From: Pedobacter sp. R20-19
GTDB lineage: Bacteria > Bacteroidota > Bacteroidia > Sphingobacteriales > Sphingobacteriaceae
Direction: 5' to 3'
Assembly: GCF_000708265.2 (NCBI RefSeq)
Contig: NZ_JCKI01000008.1
Location: forward strand, 310,001-374,000
DNA length: 64,000 nt
The position numbers and the translations under genes are program-made. Below, in pieces: positions 42,048-50,899 of the stretch (its first letter is position 1; each line of letters opens with the position of its first letter). The notes beneath the pieces are model-generated. The model saw only the letters and a program-made list of their open reading frames with translations, was not told the origin of the DNA and ran no database searches.

Positions 42048-44294
42048 ATGATTTTTTTTCAAGAAAATTTAATCTACTGCATTCCGGCATTGGGCCTTGT
42101 TGGAATAATTGTGATGATGATTAAAAGTGCCTGGGTAAATAAACAGGATGCAGGTGATAAAAACATGCAGGAACTTGCCGGCTACATTGCCGATGGTGCA
42201 ATGGCTTTTCTTAAAGCAGAATGGCGGGTGTTAAGCATCTTCGCTGTTTTTACAGCAGCACTGCTGGCATATTCAGGAACCATAACTGAGATTAATGGTG
42301 TTCCAATGCATTCCAGCTGGATCATCTCCATCTCTTTTATTATTGGTGCTGTATTTTCGGCAACTGCAGGCTATATCGGAATGAAATCGGCAACTAAGGC
42401 CAATGTAAGAACAACTCAAGCGGCAAGAACCAGTTTAAAGCAGGCACTTAAGGTTTCGTTTACGGGCGGAACGGTAATGGGCTTGGGCGTTGCCGGATTA
42501 GCCGTGTTAGGCCTGGGTGGCTTATTTATTGTATTTCTTCAATTGTTCCATGTAACCAGTGCCAATAGTGTGGAGATGAGAACAGCCATTGAAGTTTTAA
42601 CCGGTTTTTCGTTAGGTGCAGAATCCATCGCTTTATTCGCACGTGTAGGTGGGGGGATTTATACCAAAGCCGCAGATGTTGGCGCAGATCTGGTTGGAAA
42701 GGTTGAAGCTGGAATACCCGAAGATGATGTTCGCAACCCGGCTACCATTGCCGATAATGTGGGTGATAATGTAGGAGACGTGGCGGGCATGGGTGCCGAT
42801 TTATTCGGATCATATGTGGCTACCATTCTGGCAACAATGGTTTTAGGTCAGGAAATCACGGTTATAGATCAATTTGGTGGCATGTCTCCCATTCTGCTTC
42901 CCATGGTGATTTGTGGATTAGGTATTATATTTTCCATTATAGGCACCTGGTTTGTGACCATTAAAGATGAAAAATCTAATGTACAAACCGCACTGAACCT
43001 CGGTAACTGGTCATCCATTATCATTACAGCCGTAGCATCTTTCTTTATTGTGAAATGGATGCTACCAGAAACGTTAAGCCTTCGCGGATATTCATTTACC
43101 AGCATTAATGTTTTCTATGCCATTATTGTTGGTTTAGTAGTAGGCACCATTATGAGCATAGTAACTGAATATTTTACCGCGATGGGAAAAGGTCCTGTAA
43201 ATTCAATTATCCAACAATCCTCTACCGGCCATGCCACTAATATTATTGCAGGTTTATCTGTAGGAATGAAATCAACTGTTATTCCGATTTTGGTTTTGGC
43301 AGGTGGAATTATGGCATCCTATCATTTTGCCGGATTATATGGCGTTGCTATTGCGGCTGCAGGTATGATGGCCACCACAGCGATGCAACTGGCAATCGAT
43401 GCATTTGGACCGATTGCGGATAATGCCGGCGGAATAGCAGAGATGAGTCAACTTCCGCCAGAGGTGAGAGAACGTACTGATAATCTTGATGCGGTAGGTA
43501 ATACCACGGCTGCAACAGGTAAGGGCTTTGCCATTGCATCTGCAGCATTAACATCATTAGCTTTATTTGCCGCCTTTGTTGGCATTGCCGGAATTACAGC
43601 GATTGATATTTATAAAGCCCCAGTACTGGCTGGATTATTTGTTGGCGGAATGATTCCATTTATTTTTTCGGCACTTTGTATTCAGGCGGTGGGTAAGGCA
43701 GCGATGGATATGGTGCAGGAAGTGCGTCGTCAGTTTCGCGAGATTCCTGGAATTATGGAATATAAAGCCAAACCAGAATACGATAAATGCGTTGCCATAT
43801 CTACCAAAGCTTCCATTCGTGAAATGATGATGCCGGGTGCAATTGCGCTTATTACACCTATTATTGTCGGTTTTACTTTTGGTCCTGAAGTTTTAGGAGG
43901 ATTATTAGCCGGAGTTACTGTAACAGGTGTTTTAATGGGTATTTTCCAAAGCAATGCTGGCGGTGCCTGGGATAATGCTAAAAAATCTTTCGAACAAGGT
44001 GTAATGATTAATGGAGAAATGTTCTATAAAAAATCAGAGCCACATAAAGCTTCTGTAACTGGTGATACTGTCGGCGATCCTTTTAAAGACACTTCAGGAC
44101 CTTCAATGAATATTTTAATCAAATTAATGTCTATTGTATCCCTTGTTATTGCACCATATATCGCAGTTAAGGCCATTAATACAGAACATCAGCTAGAAGT
44201 TCGCAAAGAAATTAAGATTCAGCAAAAAACAGATCGCAACGGCAACACAATTACAGATACTTTAACAAATGTTACCGACACTTTAAGTCGGTAG
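42048..44294 (+). CDS. hppA: Membrane-bound pyrophosphatase (K+-dependent type)
   Basis: A 748-residue ion-pumping pyrophosphatase with about 16 membrane segments. It couples PPi hydrolysis to H+ or Na+ export. The active-site motifs are intact: EAGIPEDDVRNPATIADNVG, DNVGDVAGMGADLFGSY and DNAGGIAEM. The stretch GNTTAATGKG has Ala at the position where K+-independent enzymes carry Lys, indicating a K+-dependent enzyme. Whether Na+ or H+ is pumped cannot be told. A short perfect hairpin (GTTACG GATGAG CGTAAC, 41988-42005) lies in the upstream region. The C terminus has a charged extension after the last helix (KEIKIQQKTDRNG). Confidence 0.94.
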   Translation: MIFFQENLIYCIPALGLVGIIVMMIKSAWVNKQDAGDKNMQELAGYIADGAMAFLKAEWRVLSIFAVFTAALLAYSGTITEINGVPMHSSWIISISFIIGAVFSATAGYIGMKSATKANVRTTQAARTSLKQALKVSFTGGTVMGLGVAGLAVLGLGGLFIVFLQLFHVTSANSVEMRTAIEVLTGFSLGAESIALFARVGGGIYTKAADVGADLVGKVEAGIPEDDVRNPATIADNVGDNVGDVAGMGADLFGSYVATILATMVLGQEITVIDQFGGMSPILLPMVICGLGIIFSIIGTWFVTIKDEKSNVQTALNLGNWSSIIITAVASFFIVKWMLPETLSLRGYSFTSINVFYAIIVGLVVGTIMSIVTEYFTAMGKGPVNSIIQQSSTGHATNIIAGLSVGMKSTVIPILVLAGGIMASYHFAGLYGVAIAAAGMMATTAMQLAIDAFGPIADNAGGIAEMSQLPPEVRERTDNLDAVGNTTAATGKGFAIASAALTSLALFAAFVGIAGITAIDIYKAPVLAGLFVGGMIPFIFSALCIQAVGKAAMDMVQEVRRQFREIPGIMEYKAKPEYDKCVAISTKASIREMMMPGAIALITPIIVGFTFGPEVLGGLLAGVTVTGVLMGIFQSNAGGAWDNAKKSFEQGVMINGEMFYKKSEPHKASVTGDTVGDPFKDTSGPSMNILIKLMSIVSLVIAPYIAVKAINTEHQLEVRKEIKIQQKTDRNGNTITDTLTNVTDTLSR

Positions 44295-44326
44295 TTGTAA
44301 AAACATAGATATAAAATAGCAAGGAA

Positions 44327-44352
44327 GGGGATTTTAACACAATCCCTTTTAC
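44327..44352 (+). terminator. Terminator after the pyrophosphatase gene
   Basis: GGGATT (44328-44333) and AATCCC (44341-44346) form a 6-bp stem with a 7-base loop and are followed by TTTTACTTTTT. It lies about 30 bases after the stop codon. Confidence 0.6.
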
Positions 44353-44424
44353 TTTTTGGTAATTTTTATTTAGGTTTACCGCTTATTATCATAAAATCAA
44401 CAAACATAAAAGACTAAACAACTT

Positions 44425-45882
44425 ATGAATCTAAAAAAGCCTATTGATGTGCTGATAGCAGAGTCTGCTGAAAGTGGCGAGGGCACACTCAAACGTACGC
44501 TGAGCAGTACGAGTCTTGTCGCTCTGGGTATTGGAGCAATTATTGGGGCAGGTTTATTTTCTTTAACTGGTATCGCAGCAGCAGATCACGCTGGCCCTGC
44601 AGTAACCTTATCATTTGTACTGGCTGCCGTAGGTTGCGCATTTGCTGGTTTATGCTATGCAGAATTTGCATCTATGATTCCGGTTGCCGGAAGTGCCTAC
44701 ACCTATTCATATGCTACTATGGGTGAGTTTATGGCCTGGGTAATTGGATGGGATTTAGTATTAGAATATGCTTTAGGTGCTGCAACAGTAGGTGTTTCAT
44801 GGTCTGGATACTTTAATAAGTTACTTCATGAATTTGGCCTCGAAATGCCACTCTATTTAACCAAATCATTCGCAGAAGTTGATGGTGGAGGAATAAACTT
44901 TCCAGCGGTCGTAATTGTTTCATTACTCTCTTTAATGTTAATACGAGGCACCAAAGAATCTGCAAGCCTTAATAATATTCTGGTAATTGTAAAAGTTACT
45001 GTAGTGATCGTTTTCATTGCGCTTGGATGGAAATTCATCAATCCTGCTAACCATACACCTTATATCCCTGAAAACACAGGTGTAAAAGGTGAATTTGGTA
45101 TTTCTGGAATTGCAGCAGGTGCAGCATTGGTATTCTTTGCTTTTATTGGTTTTGATGCAGTTTCTACTGCTGCTCAGGAAGCTAAAAACCCACAAAAAGG
45201 AATGCCAATCGGTATTTTAGGTTCATTAGTGGTGTGTACTATACTTTACGTTTTGTTCGCTCACGTAATGACGGGTTTAGTGCCTTATAGTGTATTTAAA
45301 GGTGATGCTTCCCCAGCTGCAACAGCATTTAAAGTAACTGGATATAGCTGGTTACAAATGGGGTTAATTATTGCCATTCTAGCGGGTTATACATCTGTTA
45401 TATTGGTGATGTTAATGGGACAATCCCGGGTATTTTATACCATGTCTAAAGATGGGTTATTGCCTAAGTTTTTCAGCAACATCCACTCAAAATTCAGAAC
45501 ACCTTTTAAAACAAACTTATTTTTCATGGTGTTCGTAAGCATCTTCGCTGGATTTGTTCCGGTAACAGATTTAGGTCACATGGTATCAATAGGTACATTA
45601 TTTGCATTCTCCCTGGTTTGTATCGGTGTTTTATTATTACGTAAAACCGATCCTGACAGACCTAGACCTTTCAGAACACCATTGGTTCCTTTCGTGCCAA
45701 TTATGGGTGTAATCGTTTGCGTTTATTTAATGTCGTCATTACCAATTGAGGCATGGATCAGGTTAGCCATCTGGATGGCTTTAGGTACGGCCATCTATTT
45801 CTTCTACGGAAAGAATAATTCTGTATTAAGAAATAAAGGAAAAGTGGTTAAACCTGTTGATCCTCCAAAACCTGGTTTATAA
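44425..45882 (+). CDS. APC-family amino-acid permease (cationic amino-acid transporter-like)
   Basis: A 485-residue permease with 12 predicted membrane segments plus charged ends. LGIGAIIGAGLFSLTGIAA and CYAEFASMIPVAGSAYTYSY are the typical helix 1 and helix 3 motifs of the CAT/YfnA-like branch, and FFAFIGFDAVSTAAQEAKNP is also family-specific. The substrate is probably an amino acid, perhaps cationic. The C-terminal tail ends in KPVDPPKPGL. It lies between two terminators and so appears monocistronic. Confidence 0.92.
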   Translation: MNLKKPIDVLIAESAESGEGTLKRTLSSTSLVALGIGAIIGAGLFSLTGIAAADHAGPAVTLSFVLAAVGCAFAGLCYAEFASMIPVAGSAYTYSYATMGEFMAWVIGWDLVLEYALGAATVGVSWSGYFNKLLHEFGLEMPLYLTKSFAEVDGGGINFPAVVIVSLLSLMLIRGTKESASLNNILVIVKVTVVIVFIALGWKFINPANHTPYIPENTGVKGEFGISGIAAGAALVFFAFIGFDAVSTAAQEAKNPQKGMPIGILGSLVVCTILYVLFAHVMTGLVPYSVFKGDASPAATAFKVTGYSWLQMGLIIAILAGYTSVILVMLMGQSRVFYTMSKDGLLPKFFSNIHSKFRTPFKTNLFFMVFVSIFAGFVPVTDLGHMVSIGTLFAFSLVCIGVLLLRKTDPDRPRPFRTPLVPFVPIMGVIVCVYLMSSLPIEAWIRLAIWMALGTAIYFFYGKNNSVLRNKGKVVKPVDPPKPGL

Positions 45883-45902
45883 CCAAAACAAAATATGAGT
45901 TC

Positions 45903-45934
45903 AAATCCCCGACCAAAAGTCGGGGATTTTTTTT
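45903..45934 (+). terminator. Terminator after the APC permease
   Basis: AAATCCCCGAC (45903-45913) and GTCGGGGATTT (45919-45929) form an 11-bp stem with a 5-base loop, directly followed by five more T. It is a strong intrinsic terminator 20 bases after the stop codon. Confidence 0.9.
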
Positions 45935-45957
45935 GTGTTAAATAATTGTTAATAAAT

Positions 45958-45965
45958 TAACTTTG
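45958..45965 (+). promoter_or_regulatory. Putative -7 promoter box of the porin gene
   Basis: TAACTTTG matches TAnnTTTG exactly. A TTTG at 45932-45935 lies 22 bases upstream, slightly more than the normal spacing. The leader would be about 18 bases. Confidence 0.5.
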
Positions 45966-45987
45966 CAAAAAAATCAGATACATTACA

Positions 45988-47313
45988 ATGGTTCCACTTC
46001 AAAACAAGCATTATGCAATACTTGTGCTTTTGCTGTTATTTTCCTTTCAAACTTATGCCCAACGTACCATTAATGATATAATGGATTCTACCACGGTAAA
46101 CCATTTATTAATTATTTCAAAAAAGTATGGATCACTATCCTTTAGTGGTTACCTCCAGCCCCAATTTCAAGTGGCCCAATCAAACGGTACACAGGCAGAA
46201 TATCAGGGAGGGAATTTTGGAGAATATACCAACAACCGCTTTAGGTTAAGACGTGGGCGGTTACGTGCTGATTATATGTTATTGGATGACAATAATAATC
46301 CTTCCACCTATTTTGTACTTCAGTTTGATGGCACTGAACAAGGTGTAAATGTGAGAGATTTCTGGGGCCGCTATTATGAAAATAAATGGAAATTAATTCA
46401 TGTAACACTAGGGTTATCCGGCAGGCCATTCGGGAACGAATTACAACTCTCTTCAGCGGGGAGAGAAGCACCCGAACGCGGACGTATGTCGCAAATTTTA
46501 ATGAAGACCGAGCGGGATTTAGGTGTAACATTTACTTTTAATCCACGATGGAAAAATGCCAGACTCAAAAATGTAGTGTTGGATCTTGGGGTATATAATG
46601 GTCAGGGATTAGCAGGGCCTGCAGAATTTGACAACAGCAAGGATGTGATCGCCCGCTTAAGTCATAAAAACTATACCTTTAAAAATTTAGGGCTTTCAGT
46701 TGCAGGAGGAATCAGCACCTTACAAGGTGGACTCAACCATCGCTTACCAGTAAGCTATAAAATGGAACGTAGCAATAATCTATGGCAAATGGTTAAAGAT
46801 TCTTCTGCCAACACCTTAAATACTGTAGCACCACGAAGATATTACGGTGCAGATATCCAATTGGCTACTGCAACTAAAAGCTGGAAATCAGAACTTCGGG
46901 CAGAGGTCATATCCGGACTTCAAACCGGAACATCTACCACATCAACCACTCCAGGCTCATATCCGTTAGATGACAAGTCTGATCTACTGCCATACTACAC
47001 CCGAAATTTTAATGGTGCCTATTTTACATTTGTTCAAACATTAAACAGTACAGACAATCAGATCATTTTAAAATATGATTGGTATGATCCTAATTCAAAA
47101 GTAAAGGGCATGGATATTTCTTCAGCAAGAGGGTTATCAGCAGCTGATGTTCGATTTGATACTTTTGGCTTTGGCTTTTTACACCATTTTAATCCACATT
47201 TTAAAGCAGTGCTTTATTATGACATCATTAAAAATGAGTCTACCGCAATATCTGGTTATACGGATGATAGAAAAGATAACGTATTCACCTTACGAACTCA
47301 ATTCTATTTCTAA
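45988..47313 (+). CDS. Phosphate-selective-type porin (OprP/OprO family)
   Basis: A 441-residue outer-membrane barrel. The signal peptide (ending QTYAQR) is followed by family segments SGYLQPQFQVAQSNG, FRLRRGRLRADYMLL, YFVLQFDGTEQGVNVRDFWG and LSGRPFGNELQLSSAGREAPERG. The protein ends in RTQFYF with the outer-membrane Phe. The arginine-rich segments would line an anion-selective pore in relatives, but selectivity here is unknown. Upstream is the APC permease, downstream MarC; the two flanking genes have their own promoters, so it may be regulated separately. Confidence 0.9.
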   Translation: MVPLQNKHYAILVLLLLFSFQTYAQRTINDIMDSTTVNHLLIISKKYGSLSFSGYLQPQFQVAQSNGTQAEYQGGNFGEYTNNRFRLRRGRLRADYMLLDDNNNPSTYFVLQFDGTEQGVNVRDFWGRYYENKWKLIHVTLGLSGRPFGNELQLSSAGREAPERGRMSQILMKTERDLGVTFTFNPRWKNARLKNVVLDLGVYNGQGLAGPAEFDNSKDVIARLSHKNYTFKNLGLSVAGGISTLQGGLNHRLPVSYKMERSNNLWQMVKDSSANTLNTVAPRRYYGADIQLATATKSWKSELRAEVISGLQTGTSTTSTTPGSYPLDDKSDLLPYYTRNFNGAYFTFVQTLNSTDNQIILKYDWYDPNSKVKGMDISSARGLSAADVRFDTFGFGFLHHFNPHFKAVLYYDIIKNESTAISGYTDDRKDNVFTLRTQFYF

Positions 47314-47352
47314 GAAAAATTAAGGTAAGTAAAGTTTTAGCACAAATTCCGC

Positions 47353-47360
47353 TACCTTTG
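47353..47360 (+). promoter_or_regulatory. Putative -7 promoter box of marC
   Basis: TACCTTTG matches TAnnTTTG. It lies 16 bases before the ATG at 47377, so the mRNA leader would be about 12 bases. It also supports the ATG at 47377 over the in-frame TTG at 47368. Confidence 0.5.
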
Positions 47361-47376
47361 ATCAAAATTGCGCCAT

Positions 47377-47958
47377 ATGAACTTCGATTTTATGAAATTC
47401 GATTTAAATCAGATCCTCACCACTACGATGGTTATCTTTGCTATCATCGATATTTTAGGTTCTATTCCGGTTGTTATTCAACTGAGAAAGAAGGCTGGCC
47501 ATATTGAGTCTGAAAAAGCATCAATTGTTGCCACAGGATTAATGATTTTATTTCTTTTTTTAGGTGAATCATTGCTTAAAGTTATTGGTCTGGATGTTGA
47601 ATCTTTCGCGATTGCAGGTTCTATCGTCATATTTTGTATTGCGATGGAAATGGTTCTTGGACTTACTATTTTTAAAGAAGAAGCGCCTGAAACCGTATCA
47701 ATTGTACCTTTGGCTTTCCCTTTAATAGCTGGTGCGGGCACCATGACAACACTACTCTCTCTGAAAACTGAATATCAAACACAAAATATCCTGGTTGGAA
47801 TTATACTAAATATGCTCTTCGTTTATTTCGTACTAAAAAACACCGAGCGCTTAGAGCGACTATTTGGTAAAACAGGTTTGAACATTCTGCGAAAAGCATT
47901 TGGTGTAATTTTGTTAGCCATTGCCATTAAGCTATTCCGCAATAATACAGGGCTTTAA
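47377..47958 (+). CDS. MarC-family integral membrane protein
   Basis: A 193-residue membrane protein with six predicted helices. Family markers are IDILGSIPVVIQLRKKAG, GESLLKVIGLDVESFAIAGSIVIFCIAMEMVLG and LAFPLIAGAGTMTTLLSL. The function of MarC proteins is unresolved despite the historical link with multiple antibiotic resistance. The start at the ATG 47377 removes three residues from the longest frame (TTG at 47368); an ATG at 47392 is a further alternative. Confidence 0.88.
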   Translation: MNFDFMKFDLNQILTTTMVIFAIIDILGSIPVVIQLRKKAGHIESEKASIVATGLMILFLFLGESLLKVIGLDVESFAIAGSIVIFCIAMEMVLGLTIFKEEAPETVSIVPLAFPLIAGAGTMTTLLSLKTEYQTQNILVGIILNMLFVYFVLKNTERLERLFGKTGLNILRKAFGVILLAIAIKLFRNNTGL

Positions 47959-48103
47959 ATCTTGCTTATAATCTTAATGATAATTACCTTCTTGTATTAG
48001 AATGGTGAAGATTCGCCTGCGCTTAGTCCTTTAAAACTTTGTCAATCTGCTGGTGTTGTAACAAAAATTGGTTATATTGATCTTAATATCAAGCTAACCA
48101 AAA

Positions 48104-48211
48104 ATGAAAAGCTTTGAAGAATATACTGTAATTATTGGAGCCATTGCAATTTTGATTGAGGCAGTGAAATACCTTAAAAGAAACATGAAGGAATGGCTCG
48201 AAAATATCTAG
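48104..48211 (+). CDS. Possible 35-residue membrane microprotein
   Basis: The frame ATG 48104 to TAG 48209-48211 encodes MKSFEEYTVIIGAIAILIEA and ends VKYLKRNMKEWLENI. One hydrophobic stretch (VIIGAIAILI) is followed by a basic, amphipathic helix. This is the plan of many small membrane proteins. It fills part of a 450-base gap with no other gene. No homologue is known to me; the call rests on composition only. Confidence 0.35.
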   Translation: MKSFEEYTVIIGAIAILIEAVKYLKRNMKEWLENI

Positions 48212-48340
48212 CTACTACAACAAAGAATATTTTGAGTTAGGCTGAGATTGTATTTACCTTCCACTATTCTTCGGGAGTTAATAAGACACACGTAATTGAA
48301 TTAAGATTTAATCTCTTTCTTACTAGCACAATACACCCTT

Positions 48341-48394
48341 CGTCACTACTGAGGACGCACGACAGCATGTCCCGACCTTTCGGGAAAGCAATCT
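48341..48394 (-). repeat. REP-like dispersed element, inverted copy
   Basis: The reverse complement of this stretch aligns with 25423-25474: TCCCGAAAGGTCGGGA then CTGTCGTGCGTCCTCAG. The hairpin core and the CTGTCGTGC segment are conserved. It is 14 bases away from the end of the methyltransferase gene. Confidence 0.7.
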
Positions 48395-48407
48395 TTACTC
48401 ACTGAGA

Positions 48408-49568
48408 TCATTTTTTAATTAACCTGGCAACAAACATGGTATCGGCATGATGCTCATAACCTTTAATCAATTCCATTTTCTCTAATTGGAGAGGCAAATT
48501 ATCCAGCATATAATTCACCATATTTTCGTTCTCCTCCTTAAATGCGGAGCAGGTAATATAAATAAGTGGCTTTCCAGGTTTCAGATACTTTACAATGTTC
48601 TGTACAATTCCTTTTTGGATCGTAGCAAACTGATTAATTTTGCGTTCTTCAAAAAATGTCAACACTTCAGGTGTCCTTCCCCAGGTTCCTGAACCTGTAC
48701 AAGGCGCATCTAAAATAATTCCATCAAATTGATAATGATGAAGAATCTGATCGTTGTTTTTCAAAAGATCCAGTTCCTTTTTATGATACTTTTTAATTCC
48801 AGCCAGGCGAAATCTTTCATCCAGATTTTGGAGAATGCTTTCCCGCAAGTCAGTTACTAATAATTCAATTACGGGCTCCAAACTATATAGAAGCAAAGTT
48901 TTTCCACCAGATGCGGCGCAACAATCCCACCATTTATCCCATTTATTTGGCTTAAAGTAATTACCTGTATACTGTGATGAAAGGTCCTGAACCTGGTAAC
49001 TTCCTTCCGCTAGAACTGTTTCGAGTTTCGTTCCGTTTGGCAAAGATAATGCGGTTTCATTTATTACTTCCGCCTGAATTTCTGCCTTTTGCAGCCTGGC
49101 TAAAATTTCCTGCTGTGCTGTGGCACCAACACGAATAAAAAGGTCAGGCTGTTTAAAAAATGAAGTCAAGAATTCAATTTTATTTACTTCTTCCGACAAA
49201 TGCAGATGAAATGGATAAACATCCTCCAGATTAAAATCAGGATATAACGTTTTTATAAAACCTATCTTTTCTGGTAGCGGAAGTAAAATTTGGTTATCCC
49301 AATCCGGAAATTTGTGCGCAACAACCGGACTTAGCGTTTCATGACATAGAAAATCGGCAATACATAAACGCTCCTCGTTATTCAGGATTCTTAAAGCATT
49401 ACCTAATCTAAAAAAACTATAAAGGTGTCGGGTTGCCCATCTCCTATCGGATGAACCCATCTGCTTATTTTGTTTAAAATAGGTAGGTAAGAAACGATGC
49501 AAAGGCAAAGTTCCATCATAACTATTTAAAATTTGCTCAAAGGCTCTCAGCTGGTGAATGGCTTTCAT
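48408..49568 (-). CDS. RsmB/NOP-family RNA (cytosine-5) methyltransferase
   Basis: A 386-residue SAM-dependent RNA methyltransferase. The SAM-binding motif is seen in WWDCCAASGGKTLLL, motif IV as ILDAPCTGSGTWGRTPE (Cys of PCT), and the catalytic cysteine of motif VI in ITCSAFKEENENMV. These are the two conserved cysteines of m5C methyltransferases. The first 200 residues hold the substrate-binding N-terminal domain. The modified RNA position is not determinable. It starts about 15 bases after the stop of the LpoA-like gene and may belong to a guaA-lpoA-like-rsmB operon. Confidence 0.9.
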   Translation of the reverse strand: MKAIHQLRAFEQILNSYDGTLPLHRFLPTYFKQNKQMGSSDRRWATRHLYSFFRLGNALRILNNEERLCIADFLCHETLSPVVAHKFPDWDNQILLPLPEKIGFIKTLYPDFNLEDVYPFHLHLSEEVNKIEFLTSFFKQPDLFIRVGATAQQEILARLQKAEIQAEVINETALSLPNGTKLETVLAEGSYQVQDLSSQYTGNYFKPNKWDKWWDCCAASGGKTLLLYSLEPVIELLVTDLRESILQNLDERFRLAGIKKYHKKELDLLKNNDQILHHYQFDGIILDAPCTGSGTWGRTPEVLTFFEERKINQFATIQKGIVQNIVKYLKPGKPLIYITCSAFKEENENMVNYMLDNLPLQLEKMELIKGYEHHADTMFVARLIKK

Positions 49569-49582
49569 AAACGAATGGTCGA

Positions 49583-50794
49583 CTAGTCTACAATTTCTAA
49601 TGCAAAGTTTTTATATTTCAAAAGCATTAAACTGGTGTTAATGTAGCCTAATTTTTCATCATAAATGAAAGAAAATGTGTTATGCAAGCCTTTGTATTTG
49701 TCTTTTGTAAGGTATTCACGATAGTCGTCACCGTGATTGCTTAATAGTTTCCCGAAATAGTAACCTACATCAAAACCTTTAAAGGCATATTCGCCAGGCT
49801 CAAAGCCATATCTGTAGCGGTATTTTTTAATAAAACTAACTACTGCAGTGTTTTTATAATCTATTTTATAAGATGAACTGATGATGGTATTTAAAGCTTG
49901 AATCTTATCAGTAGGATAATTTTGTTTTACCCAATTCGGGTGTCCAAATAAGTTAATCACATAGCCTCCTGAAGCCAGATTTTTAAGCTTATAAAGTTTA
50001 TCAATTGTTGGCAAAACGAATGCACGATCGGCAGAAGTAATGATCACTGCATAATGTTTGCCTTTTTGCATTTTAGTTTCAAATGTATACGCTGATGCAT
50101 ATTCCTGAACTAAAAATTTACCACTAGCTTTTAAATAATCCCTAACGGGAGCAGCGAAAGCTTCATCATCTGTTTTCTTCGGATTGATGATCACTACAAT
50201 CGTAGTGGATGGATTAAAGTTTTTTGAAATATAAGTTGCAATTCGTTGACCATGTAATTCTATATTATTTACAATGGATACCAAATTGGGATTATTAAAT
50301 TCTGCCGGATTGGTTGCTGCAAGTGGTGATACAATGGTAGCATTATTTTCTTTTGAGTAATTGGAAATATATTTTAATCCGGCAGGAAAAACAGGGCCAA
50401 TAATTAAGTTACTCTGCTTAAAACGTTCGTTTTTATAAAGAAGCGCAATGTGGGCATTGTCATCCTGAGTATCGAAAACGTTAAGTTTGAAGTTTAATCC
50501 CGATGCCGCTGCAGAATCTAACCCGAGTTTAAAGCCCTGATAATAATCAATAGGCATCGCAAACTTCTCAATATCAGCTTTGTTTGCCGTTTTTAAATTC
50601 AGTTCATCCAATTTAAAAGGAACTAATAGGGAAACATTTGCCTGCGTAAACTTTTTGGTTGTTTTTTTCTCTTCCGGCTTTTCCTTCTCTTTTTCTTTAG
50701 CAGTATCTTTTTTCGATGTTCTTACTTTTGGAGAACAGGCCGCAAAAAGCAAAGCAAAAAAGATAAAAAACCAATAATTCCCTTTTAAATTCAT
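49583..50794 (-). CDS. Periplasmic-binding-fold lipoprotein (LpoA-like)
   Basis: A 403-residue lipoprotein with the lipobox LFAAC (Cys20) and a lysine/glutamate-rich linker (KDTAKEKEKEKPEEKKTTKK). The rest is a type I periplasmic-binding-protein fold (ANVSLLVPFKLDELN, DYYQGFKLGLDSA, NNATIVSPLAATNP, GYVINLFGHPNW). This organisation resembles penicillin-binding-protein activators of the LpoA type and ABC branched-chain amino-acid-binding proteins. No transporter genes are nearby, so the LpoA-like reading is preferred but not proven. Confidence 0.85.
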   Translation of the reverse strand: MNLKGNYWFFIFFALLFAACSPKVRTSKKDTAKEKEKEKPEEKKTTKKFTQANVSLLVPFKLDELNLKTANKADIEKFAMPIDYYQGFKLGLDSAAASGLNFKLNVFDTQDDNAHIALLYKNERFKQSNLIIGPVFPAGLKYISNYSKENNATIVSPLAATNPAEFNNPNLVSIVNNIELHGQRIATYISKNFNPSTTIVVIINPKKTDDEAFAAPVRDYLKASGKFLVQEYASAYTFETKMQKGKHYAVIITSADRAFVLPTIDKLYKLKNLASGGYVINLFGHPNWVKQNYPTDKIQALNTIISSSYKIDYKNTAVVSFIKKYRYRYGFEPGEYAFKGFDVGYYFGKLLSNHGDDYREYLTKDKYKGLHNTFSFIYDEKLGYINTSLMLLKYKNFALEIVD

Positions 50795-50812
50795 ATGTGT
50801 ATTTTAACAAAA

Positions 50813-50843
50813 TATGCTGGCAAATGTTTAATCTGCCAGCATA
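50813..50843 (-). terminator. Terminator-like hairpin downstream of guaA
   Basis: TATGCTGGCA (50813-50822) and TGCCAGCATA (50834-50843) form a 10-bp stem. On the minus strand it is followed by TTTTGTT. It is about 60 bases after the guaA stop and before the next gene, so it may terminate most guaA transcripts. Confidence 0.65.
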
Positions 50844-50860
50844 ATCCTATTATTCTTTAA

Positions 50861-50885
50861 ATTGAGTCCCGAATTAGGACTCAAT
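50861..50885 (-). other. Second hairpin downstream of guaA
   Basis: ATTGAGTCC (50861-50869) and GGACTCAAT (50877-50885) are perfect 9-base inverted arms with a 7-base loop. It is 15 bases from the guaA stop and has no T-tract. It could block 3' exonucleases or pair with the terminator as a tandem structure. Confidence 0.5.
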
Positions 50886-50899
50886 ACGCTGAACTAATA

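Noticed and set aside
45898..45935. T-loop-like sequence GTTCAAATCCC suggesting a tRNA
   Set aside because: It belongs to the strong terminator hairpin after the APC permease. No acceptor stem, anticodon arm or D-loop can be built around it.
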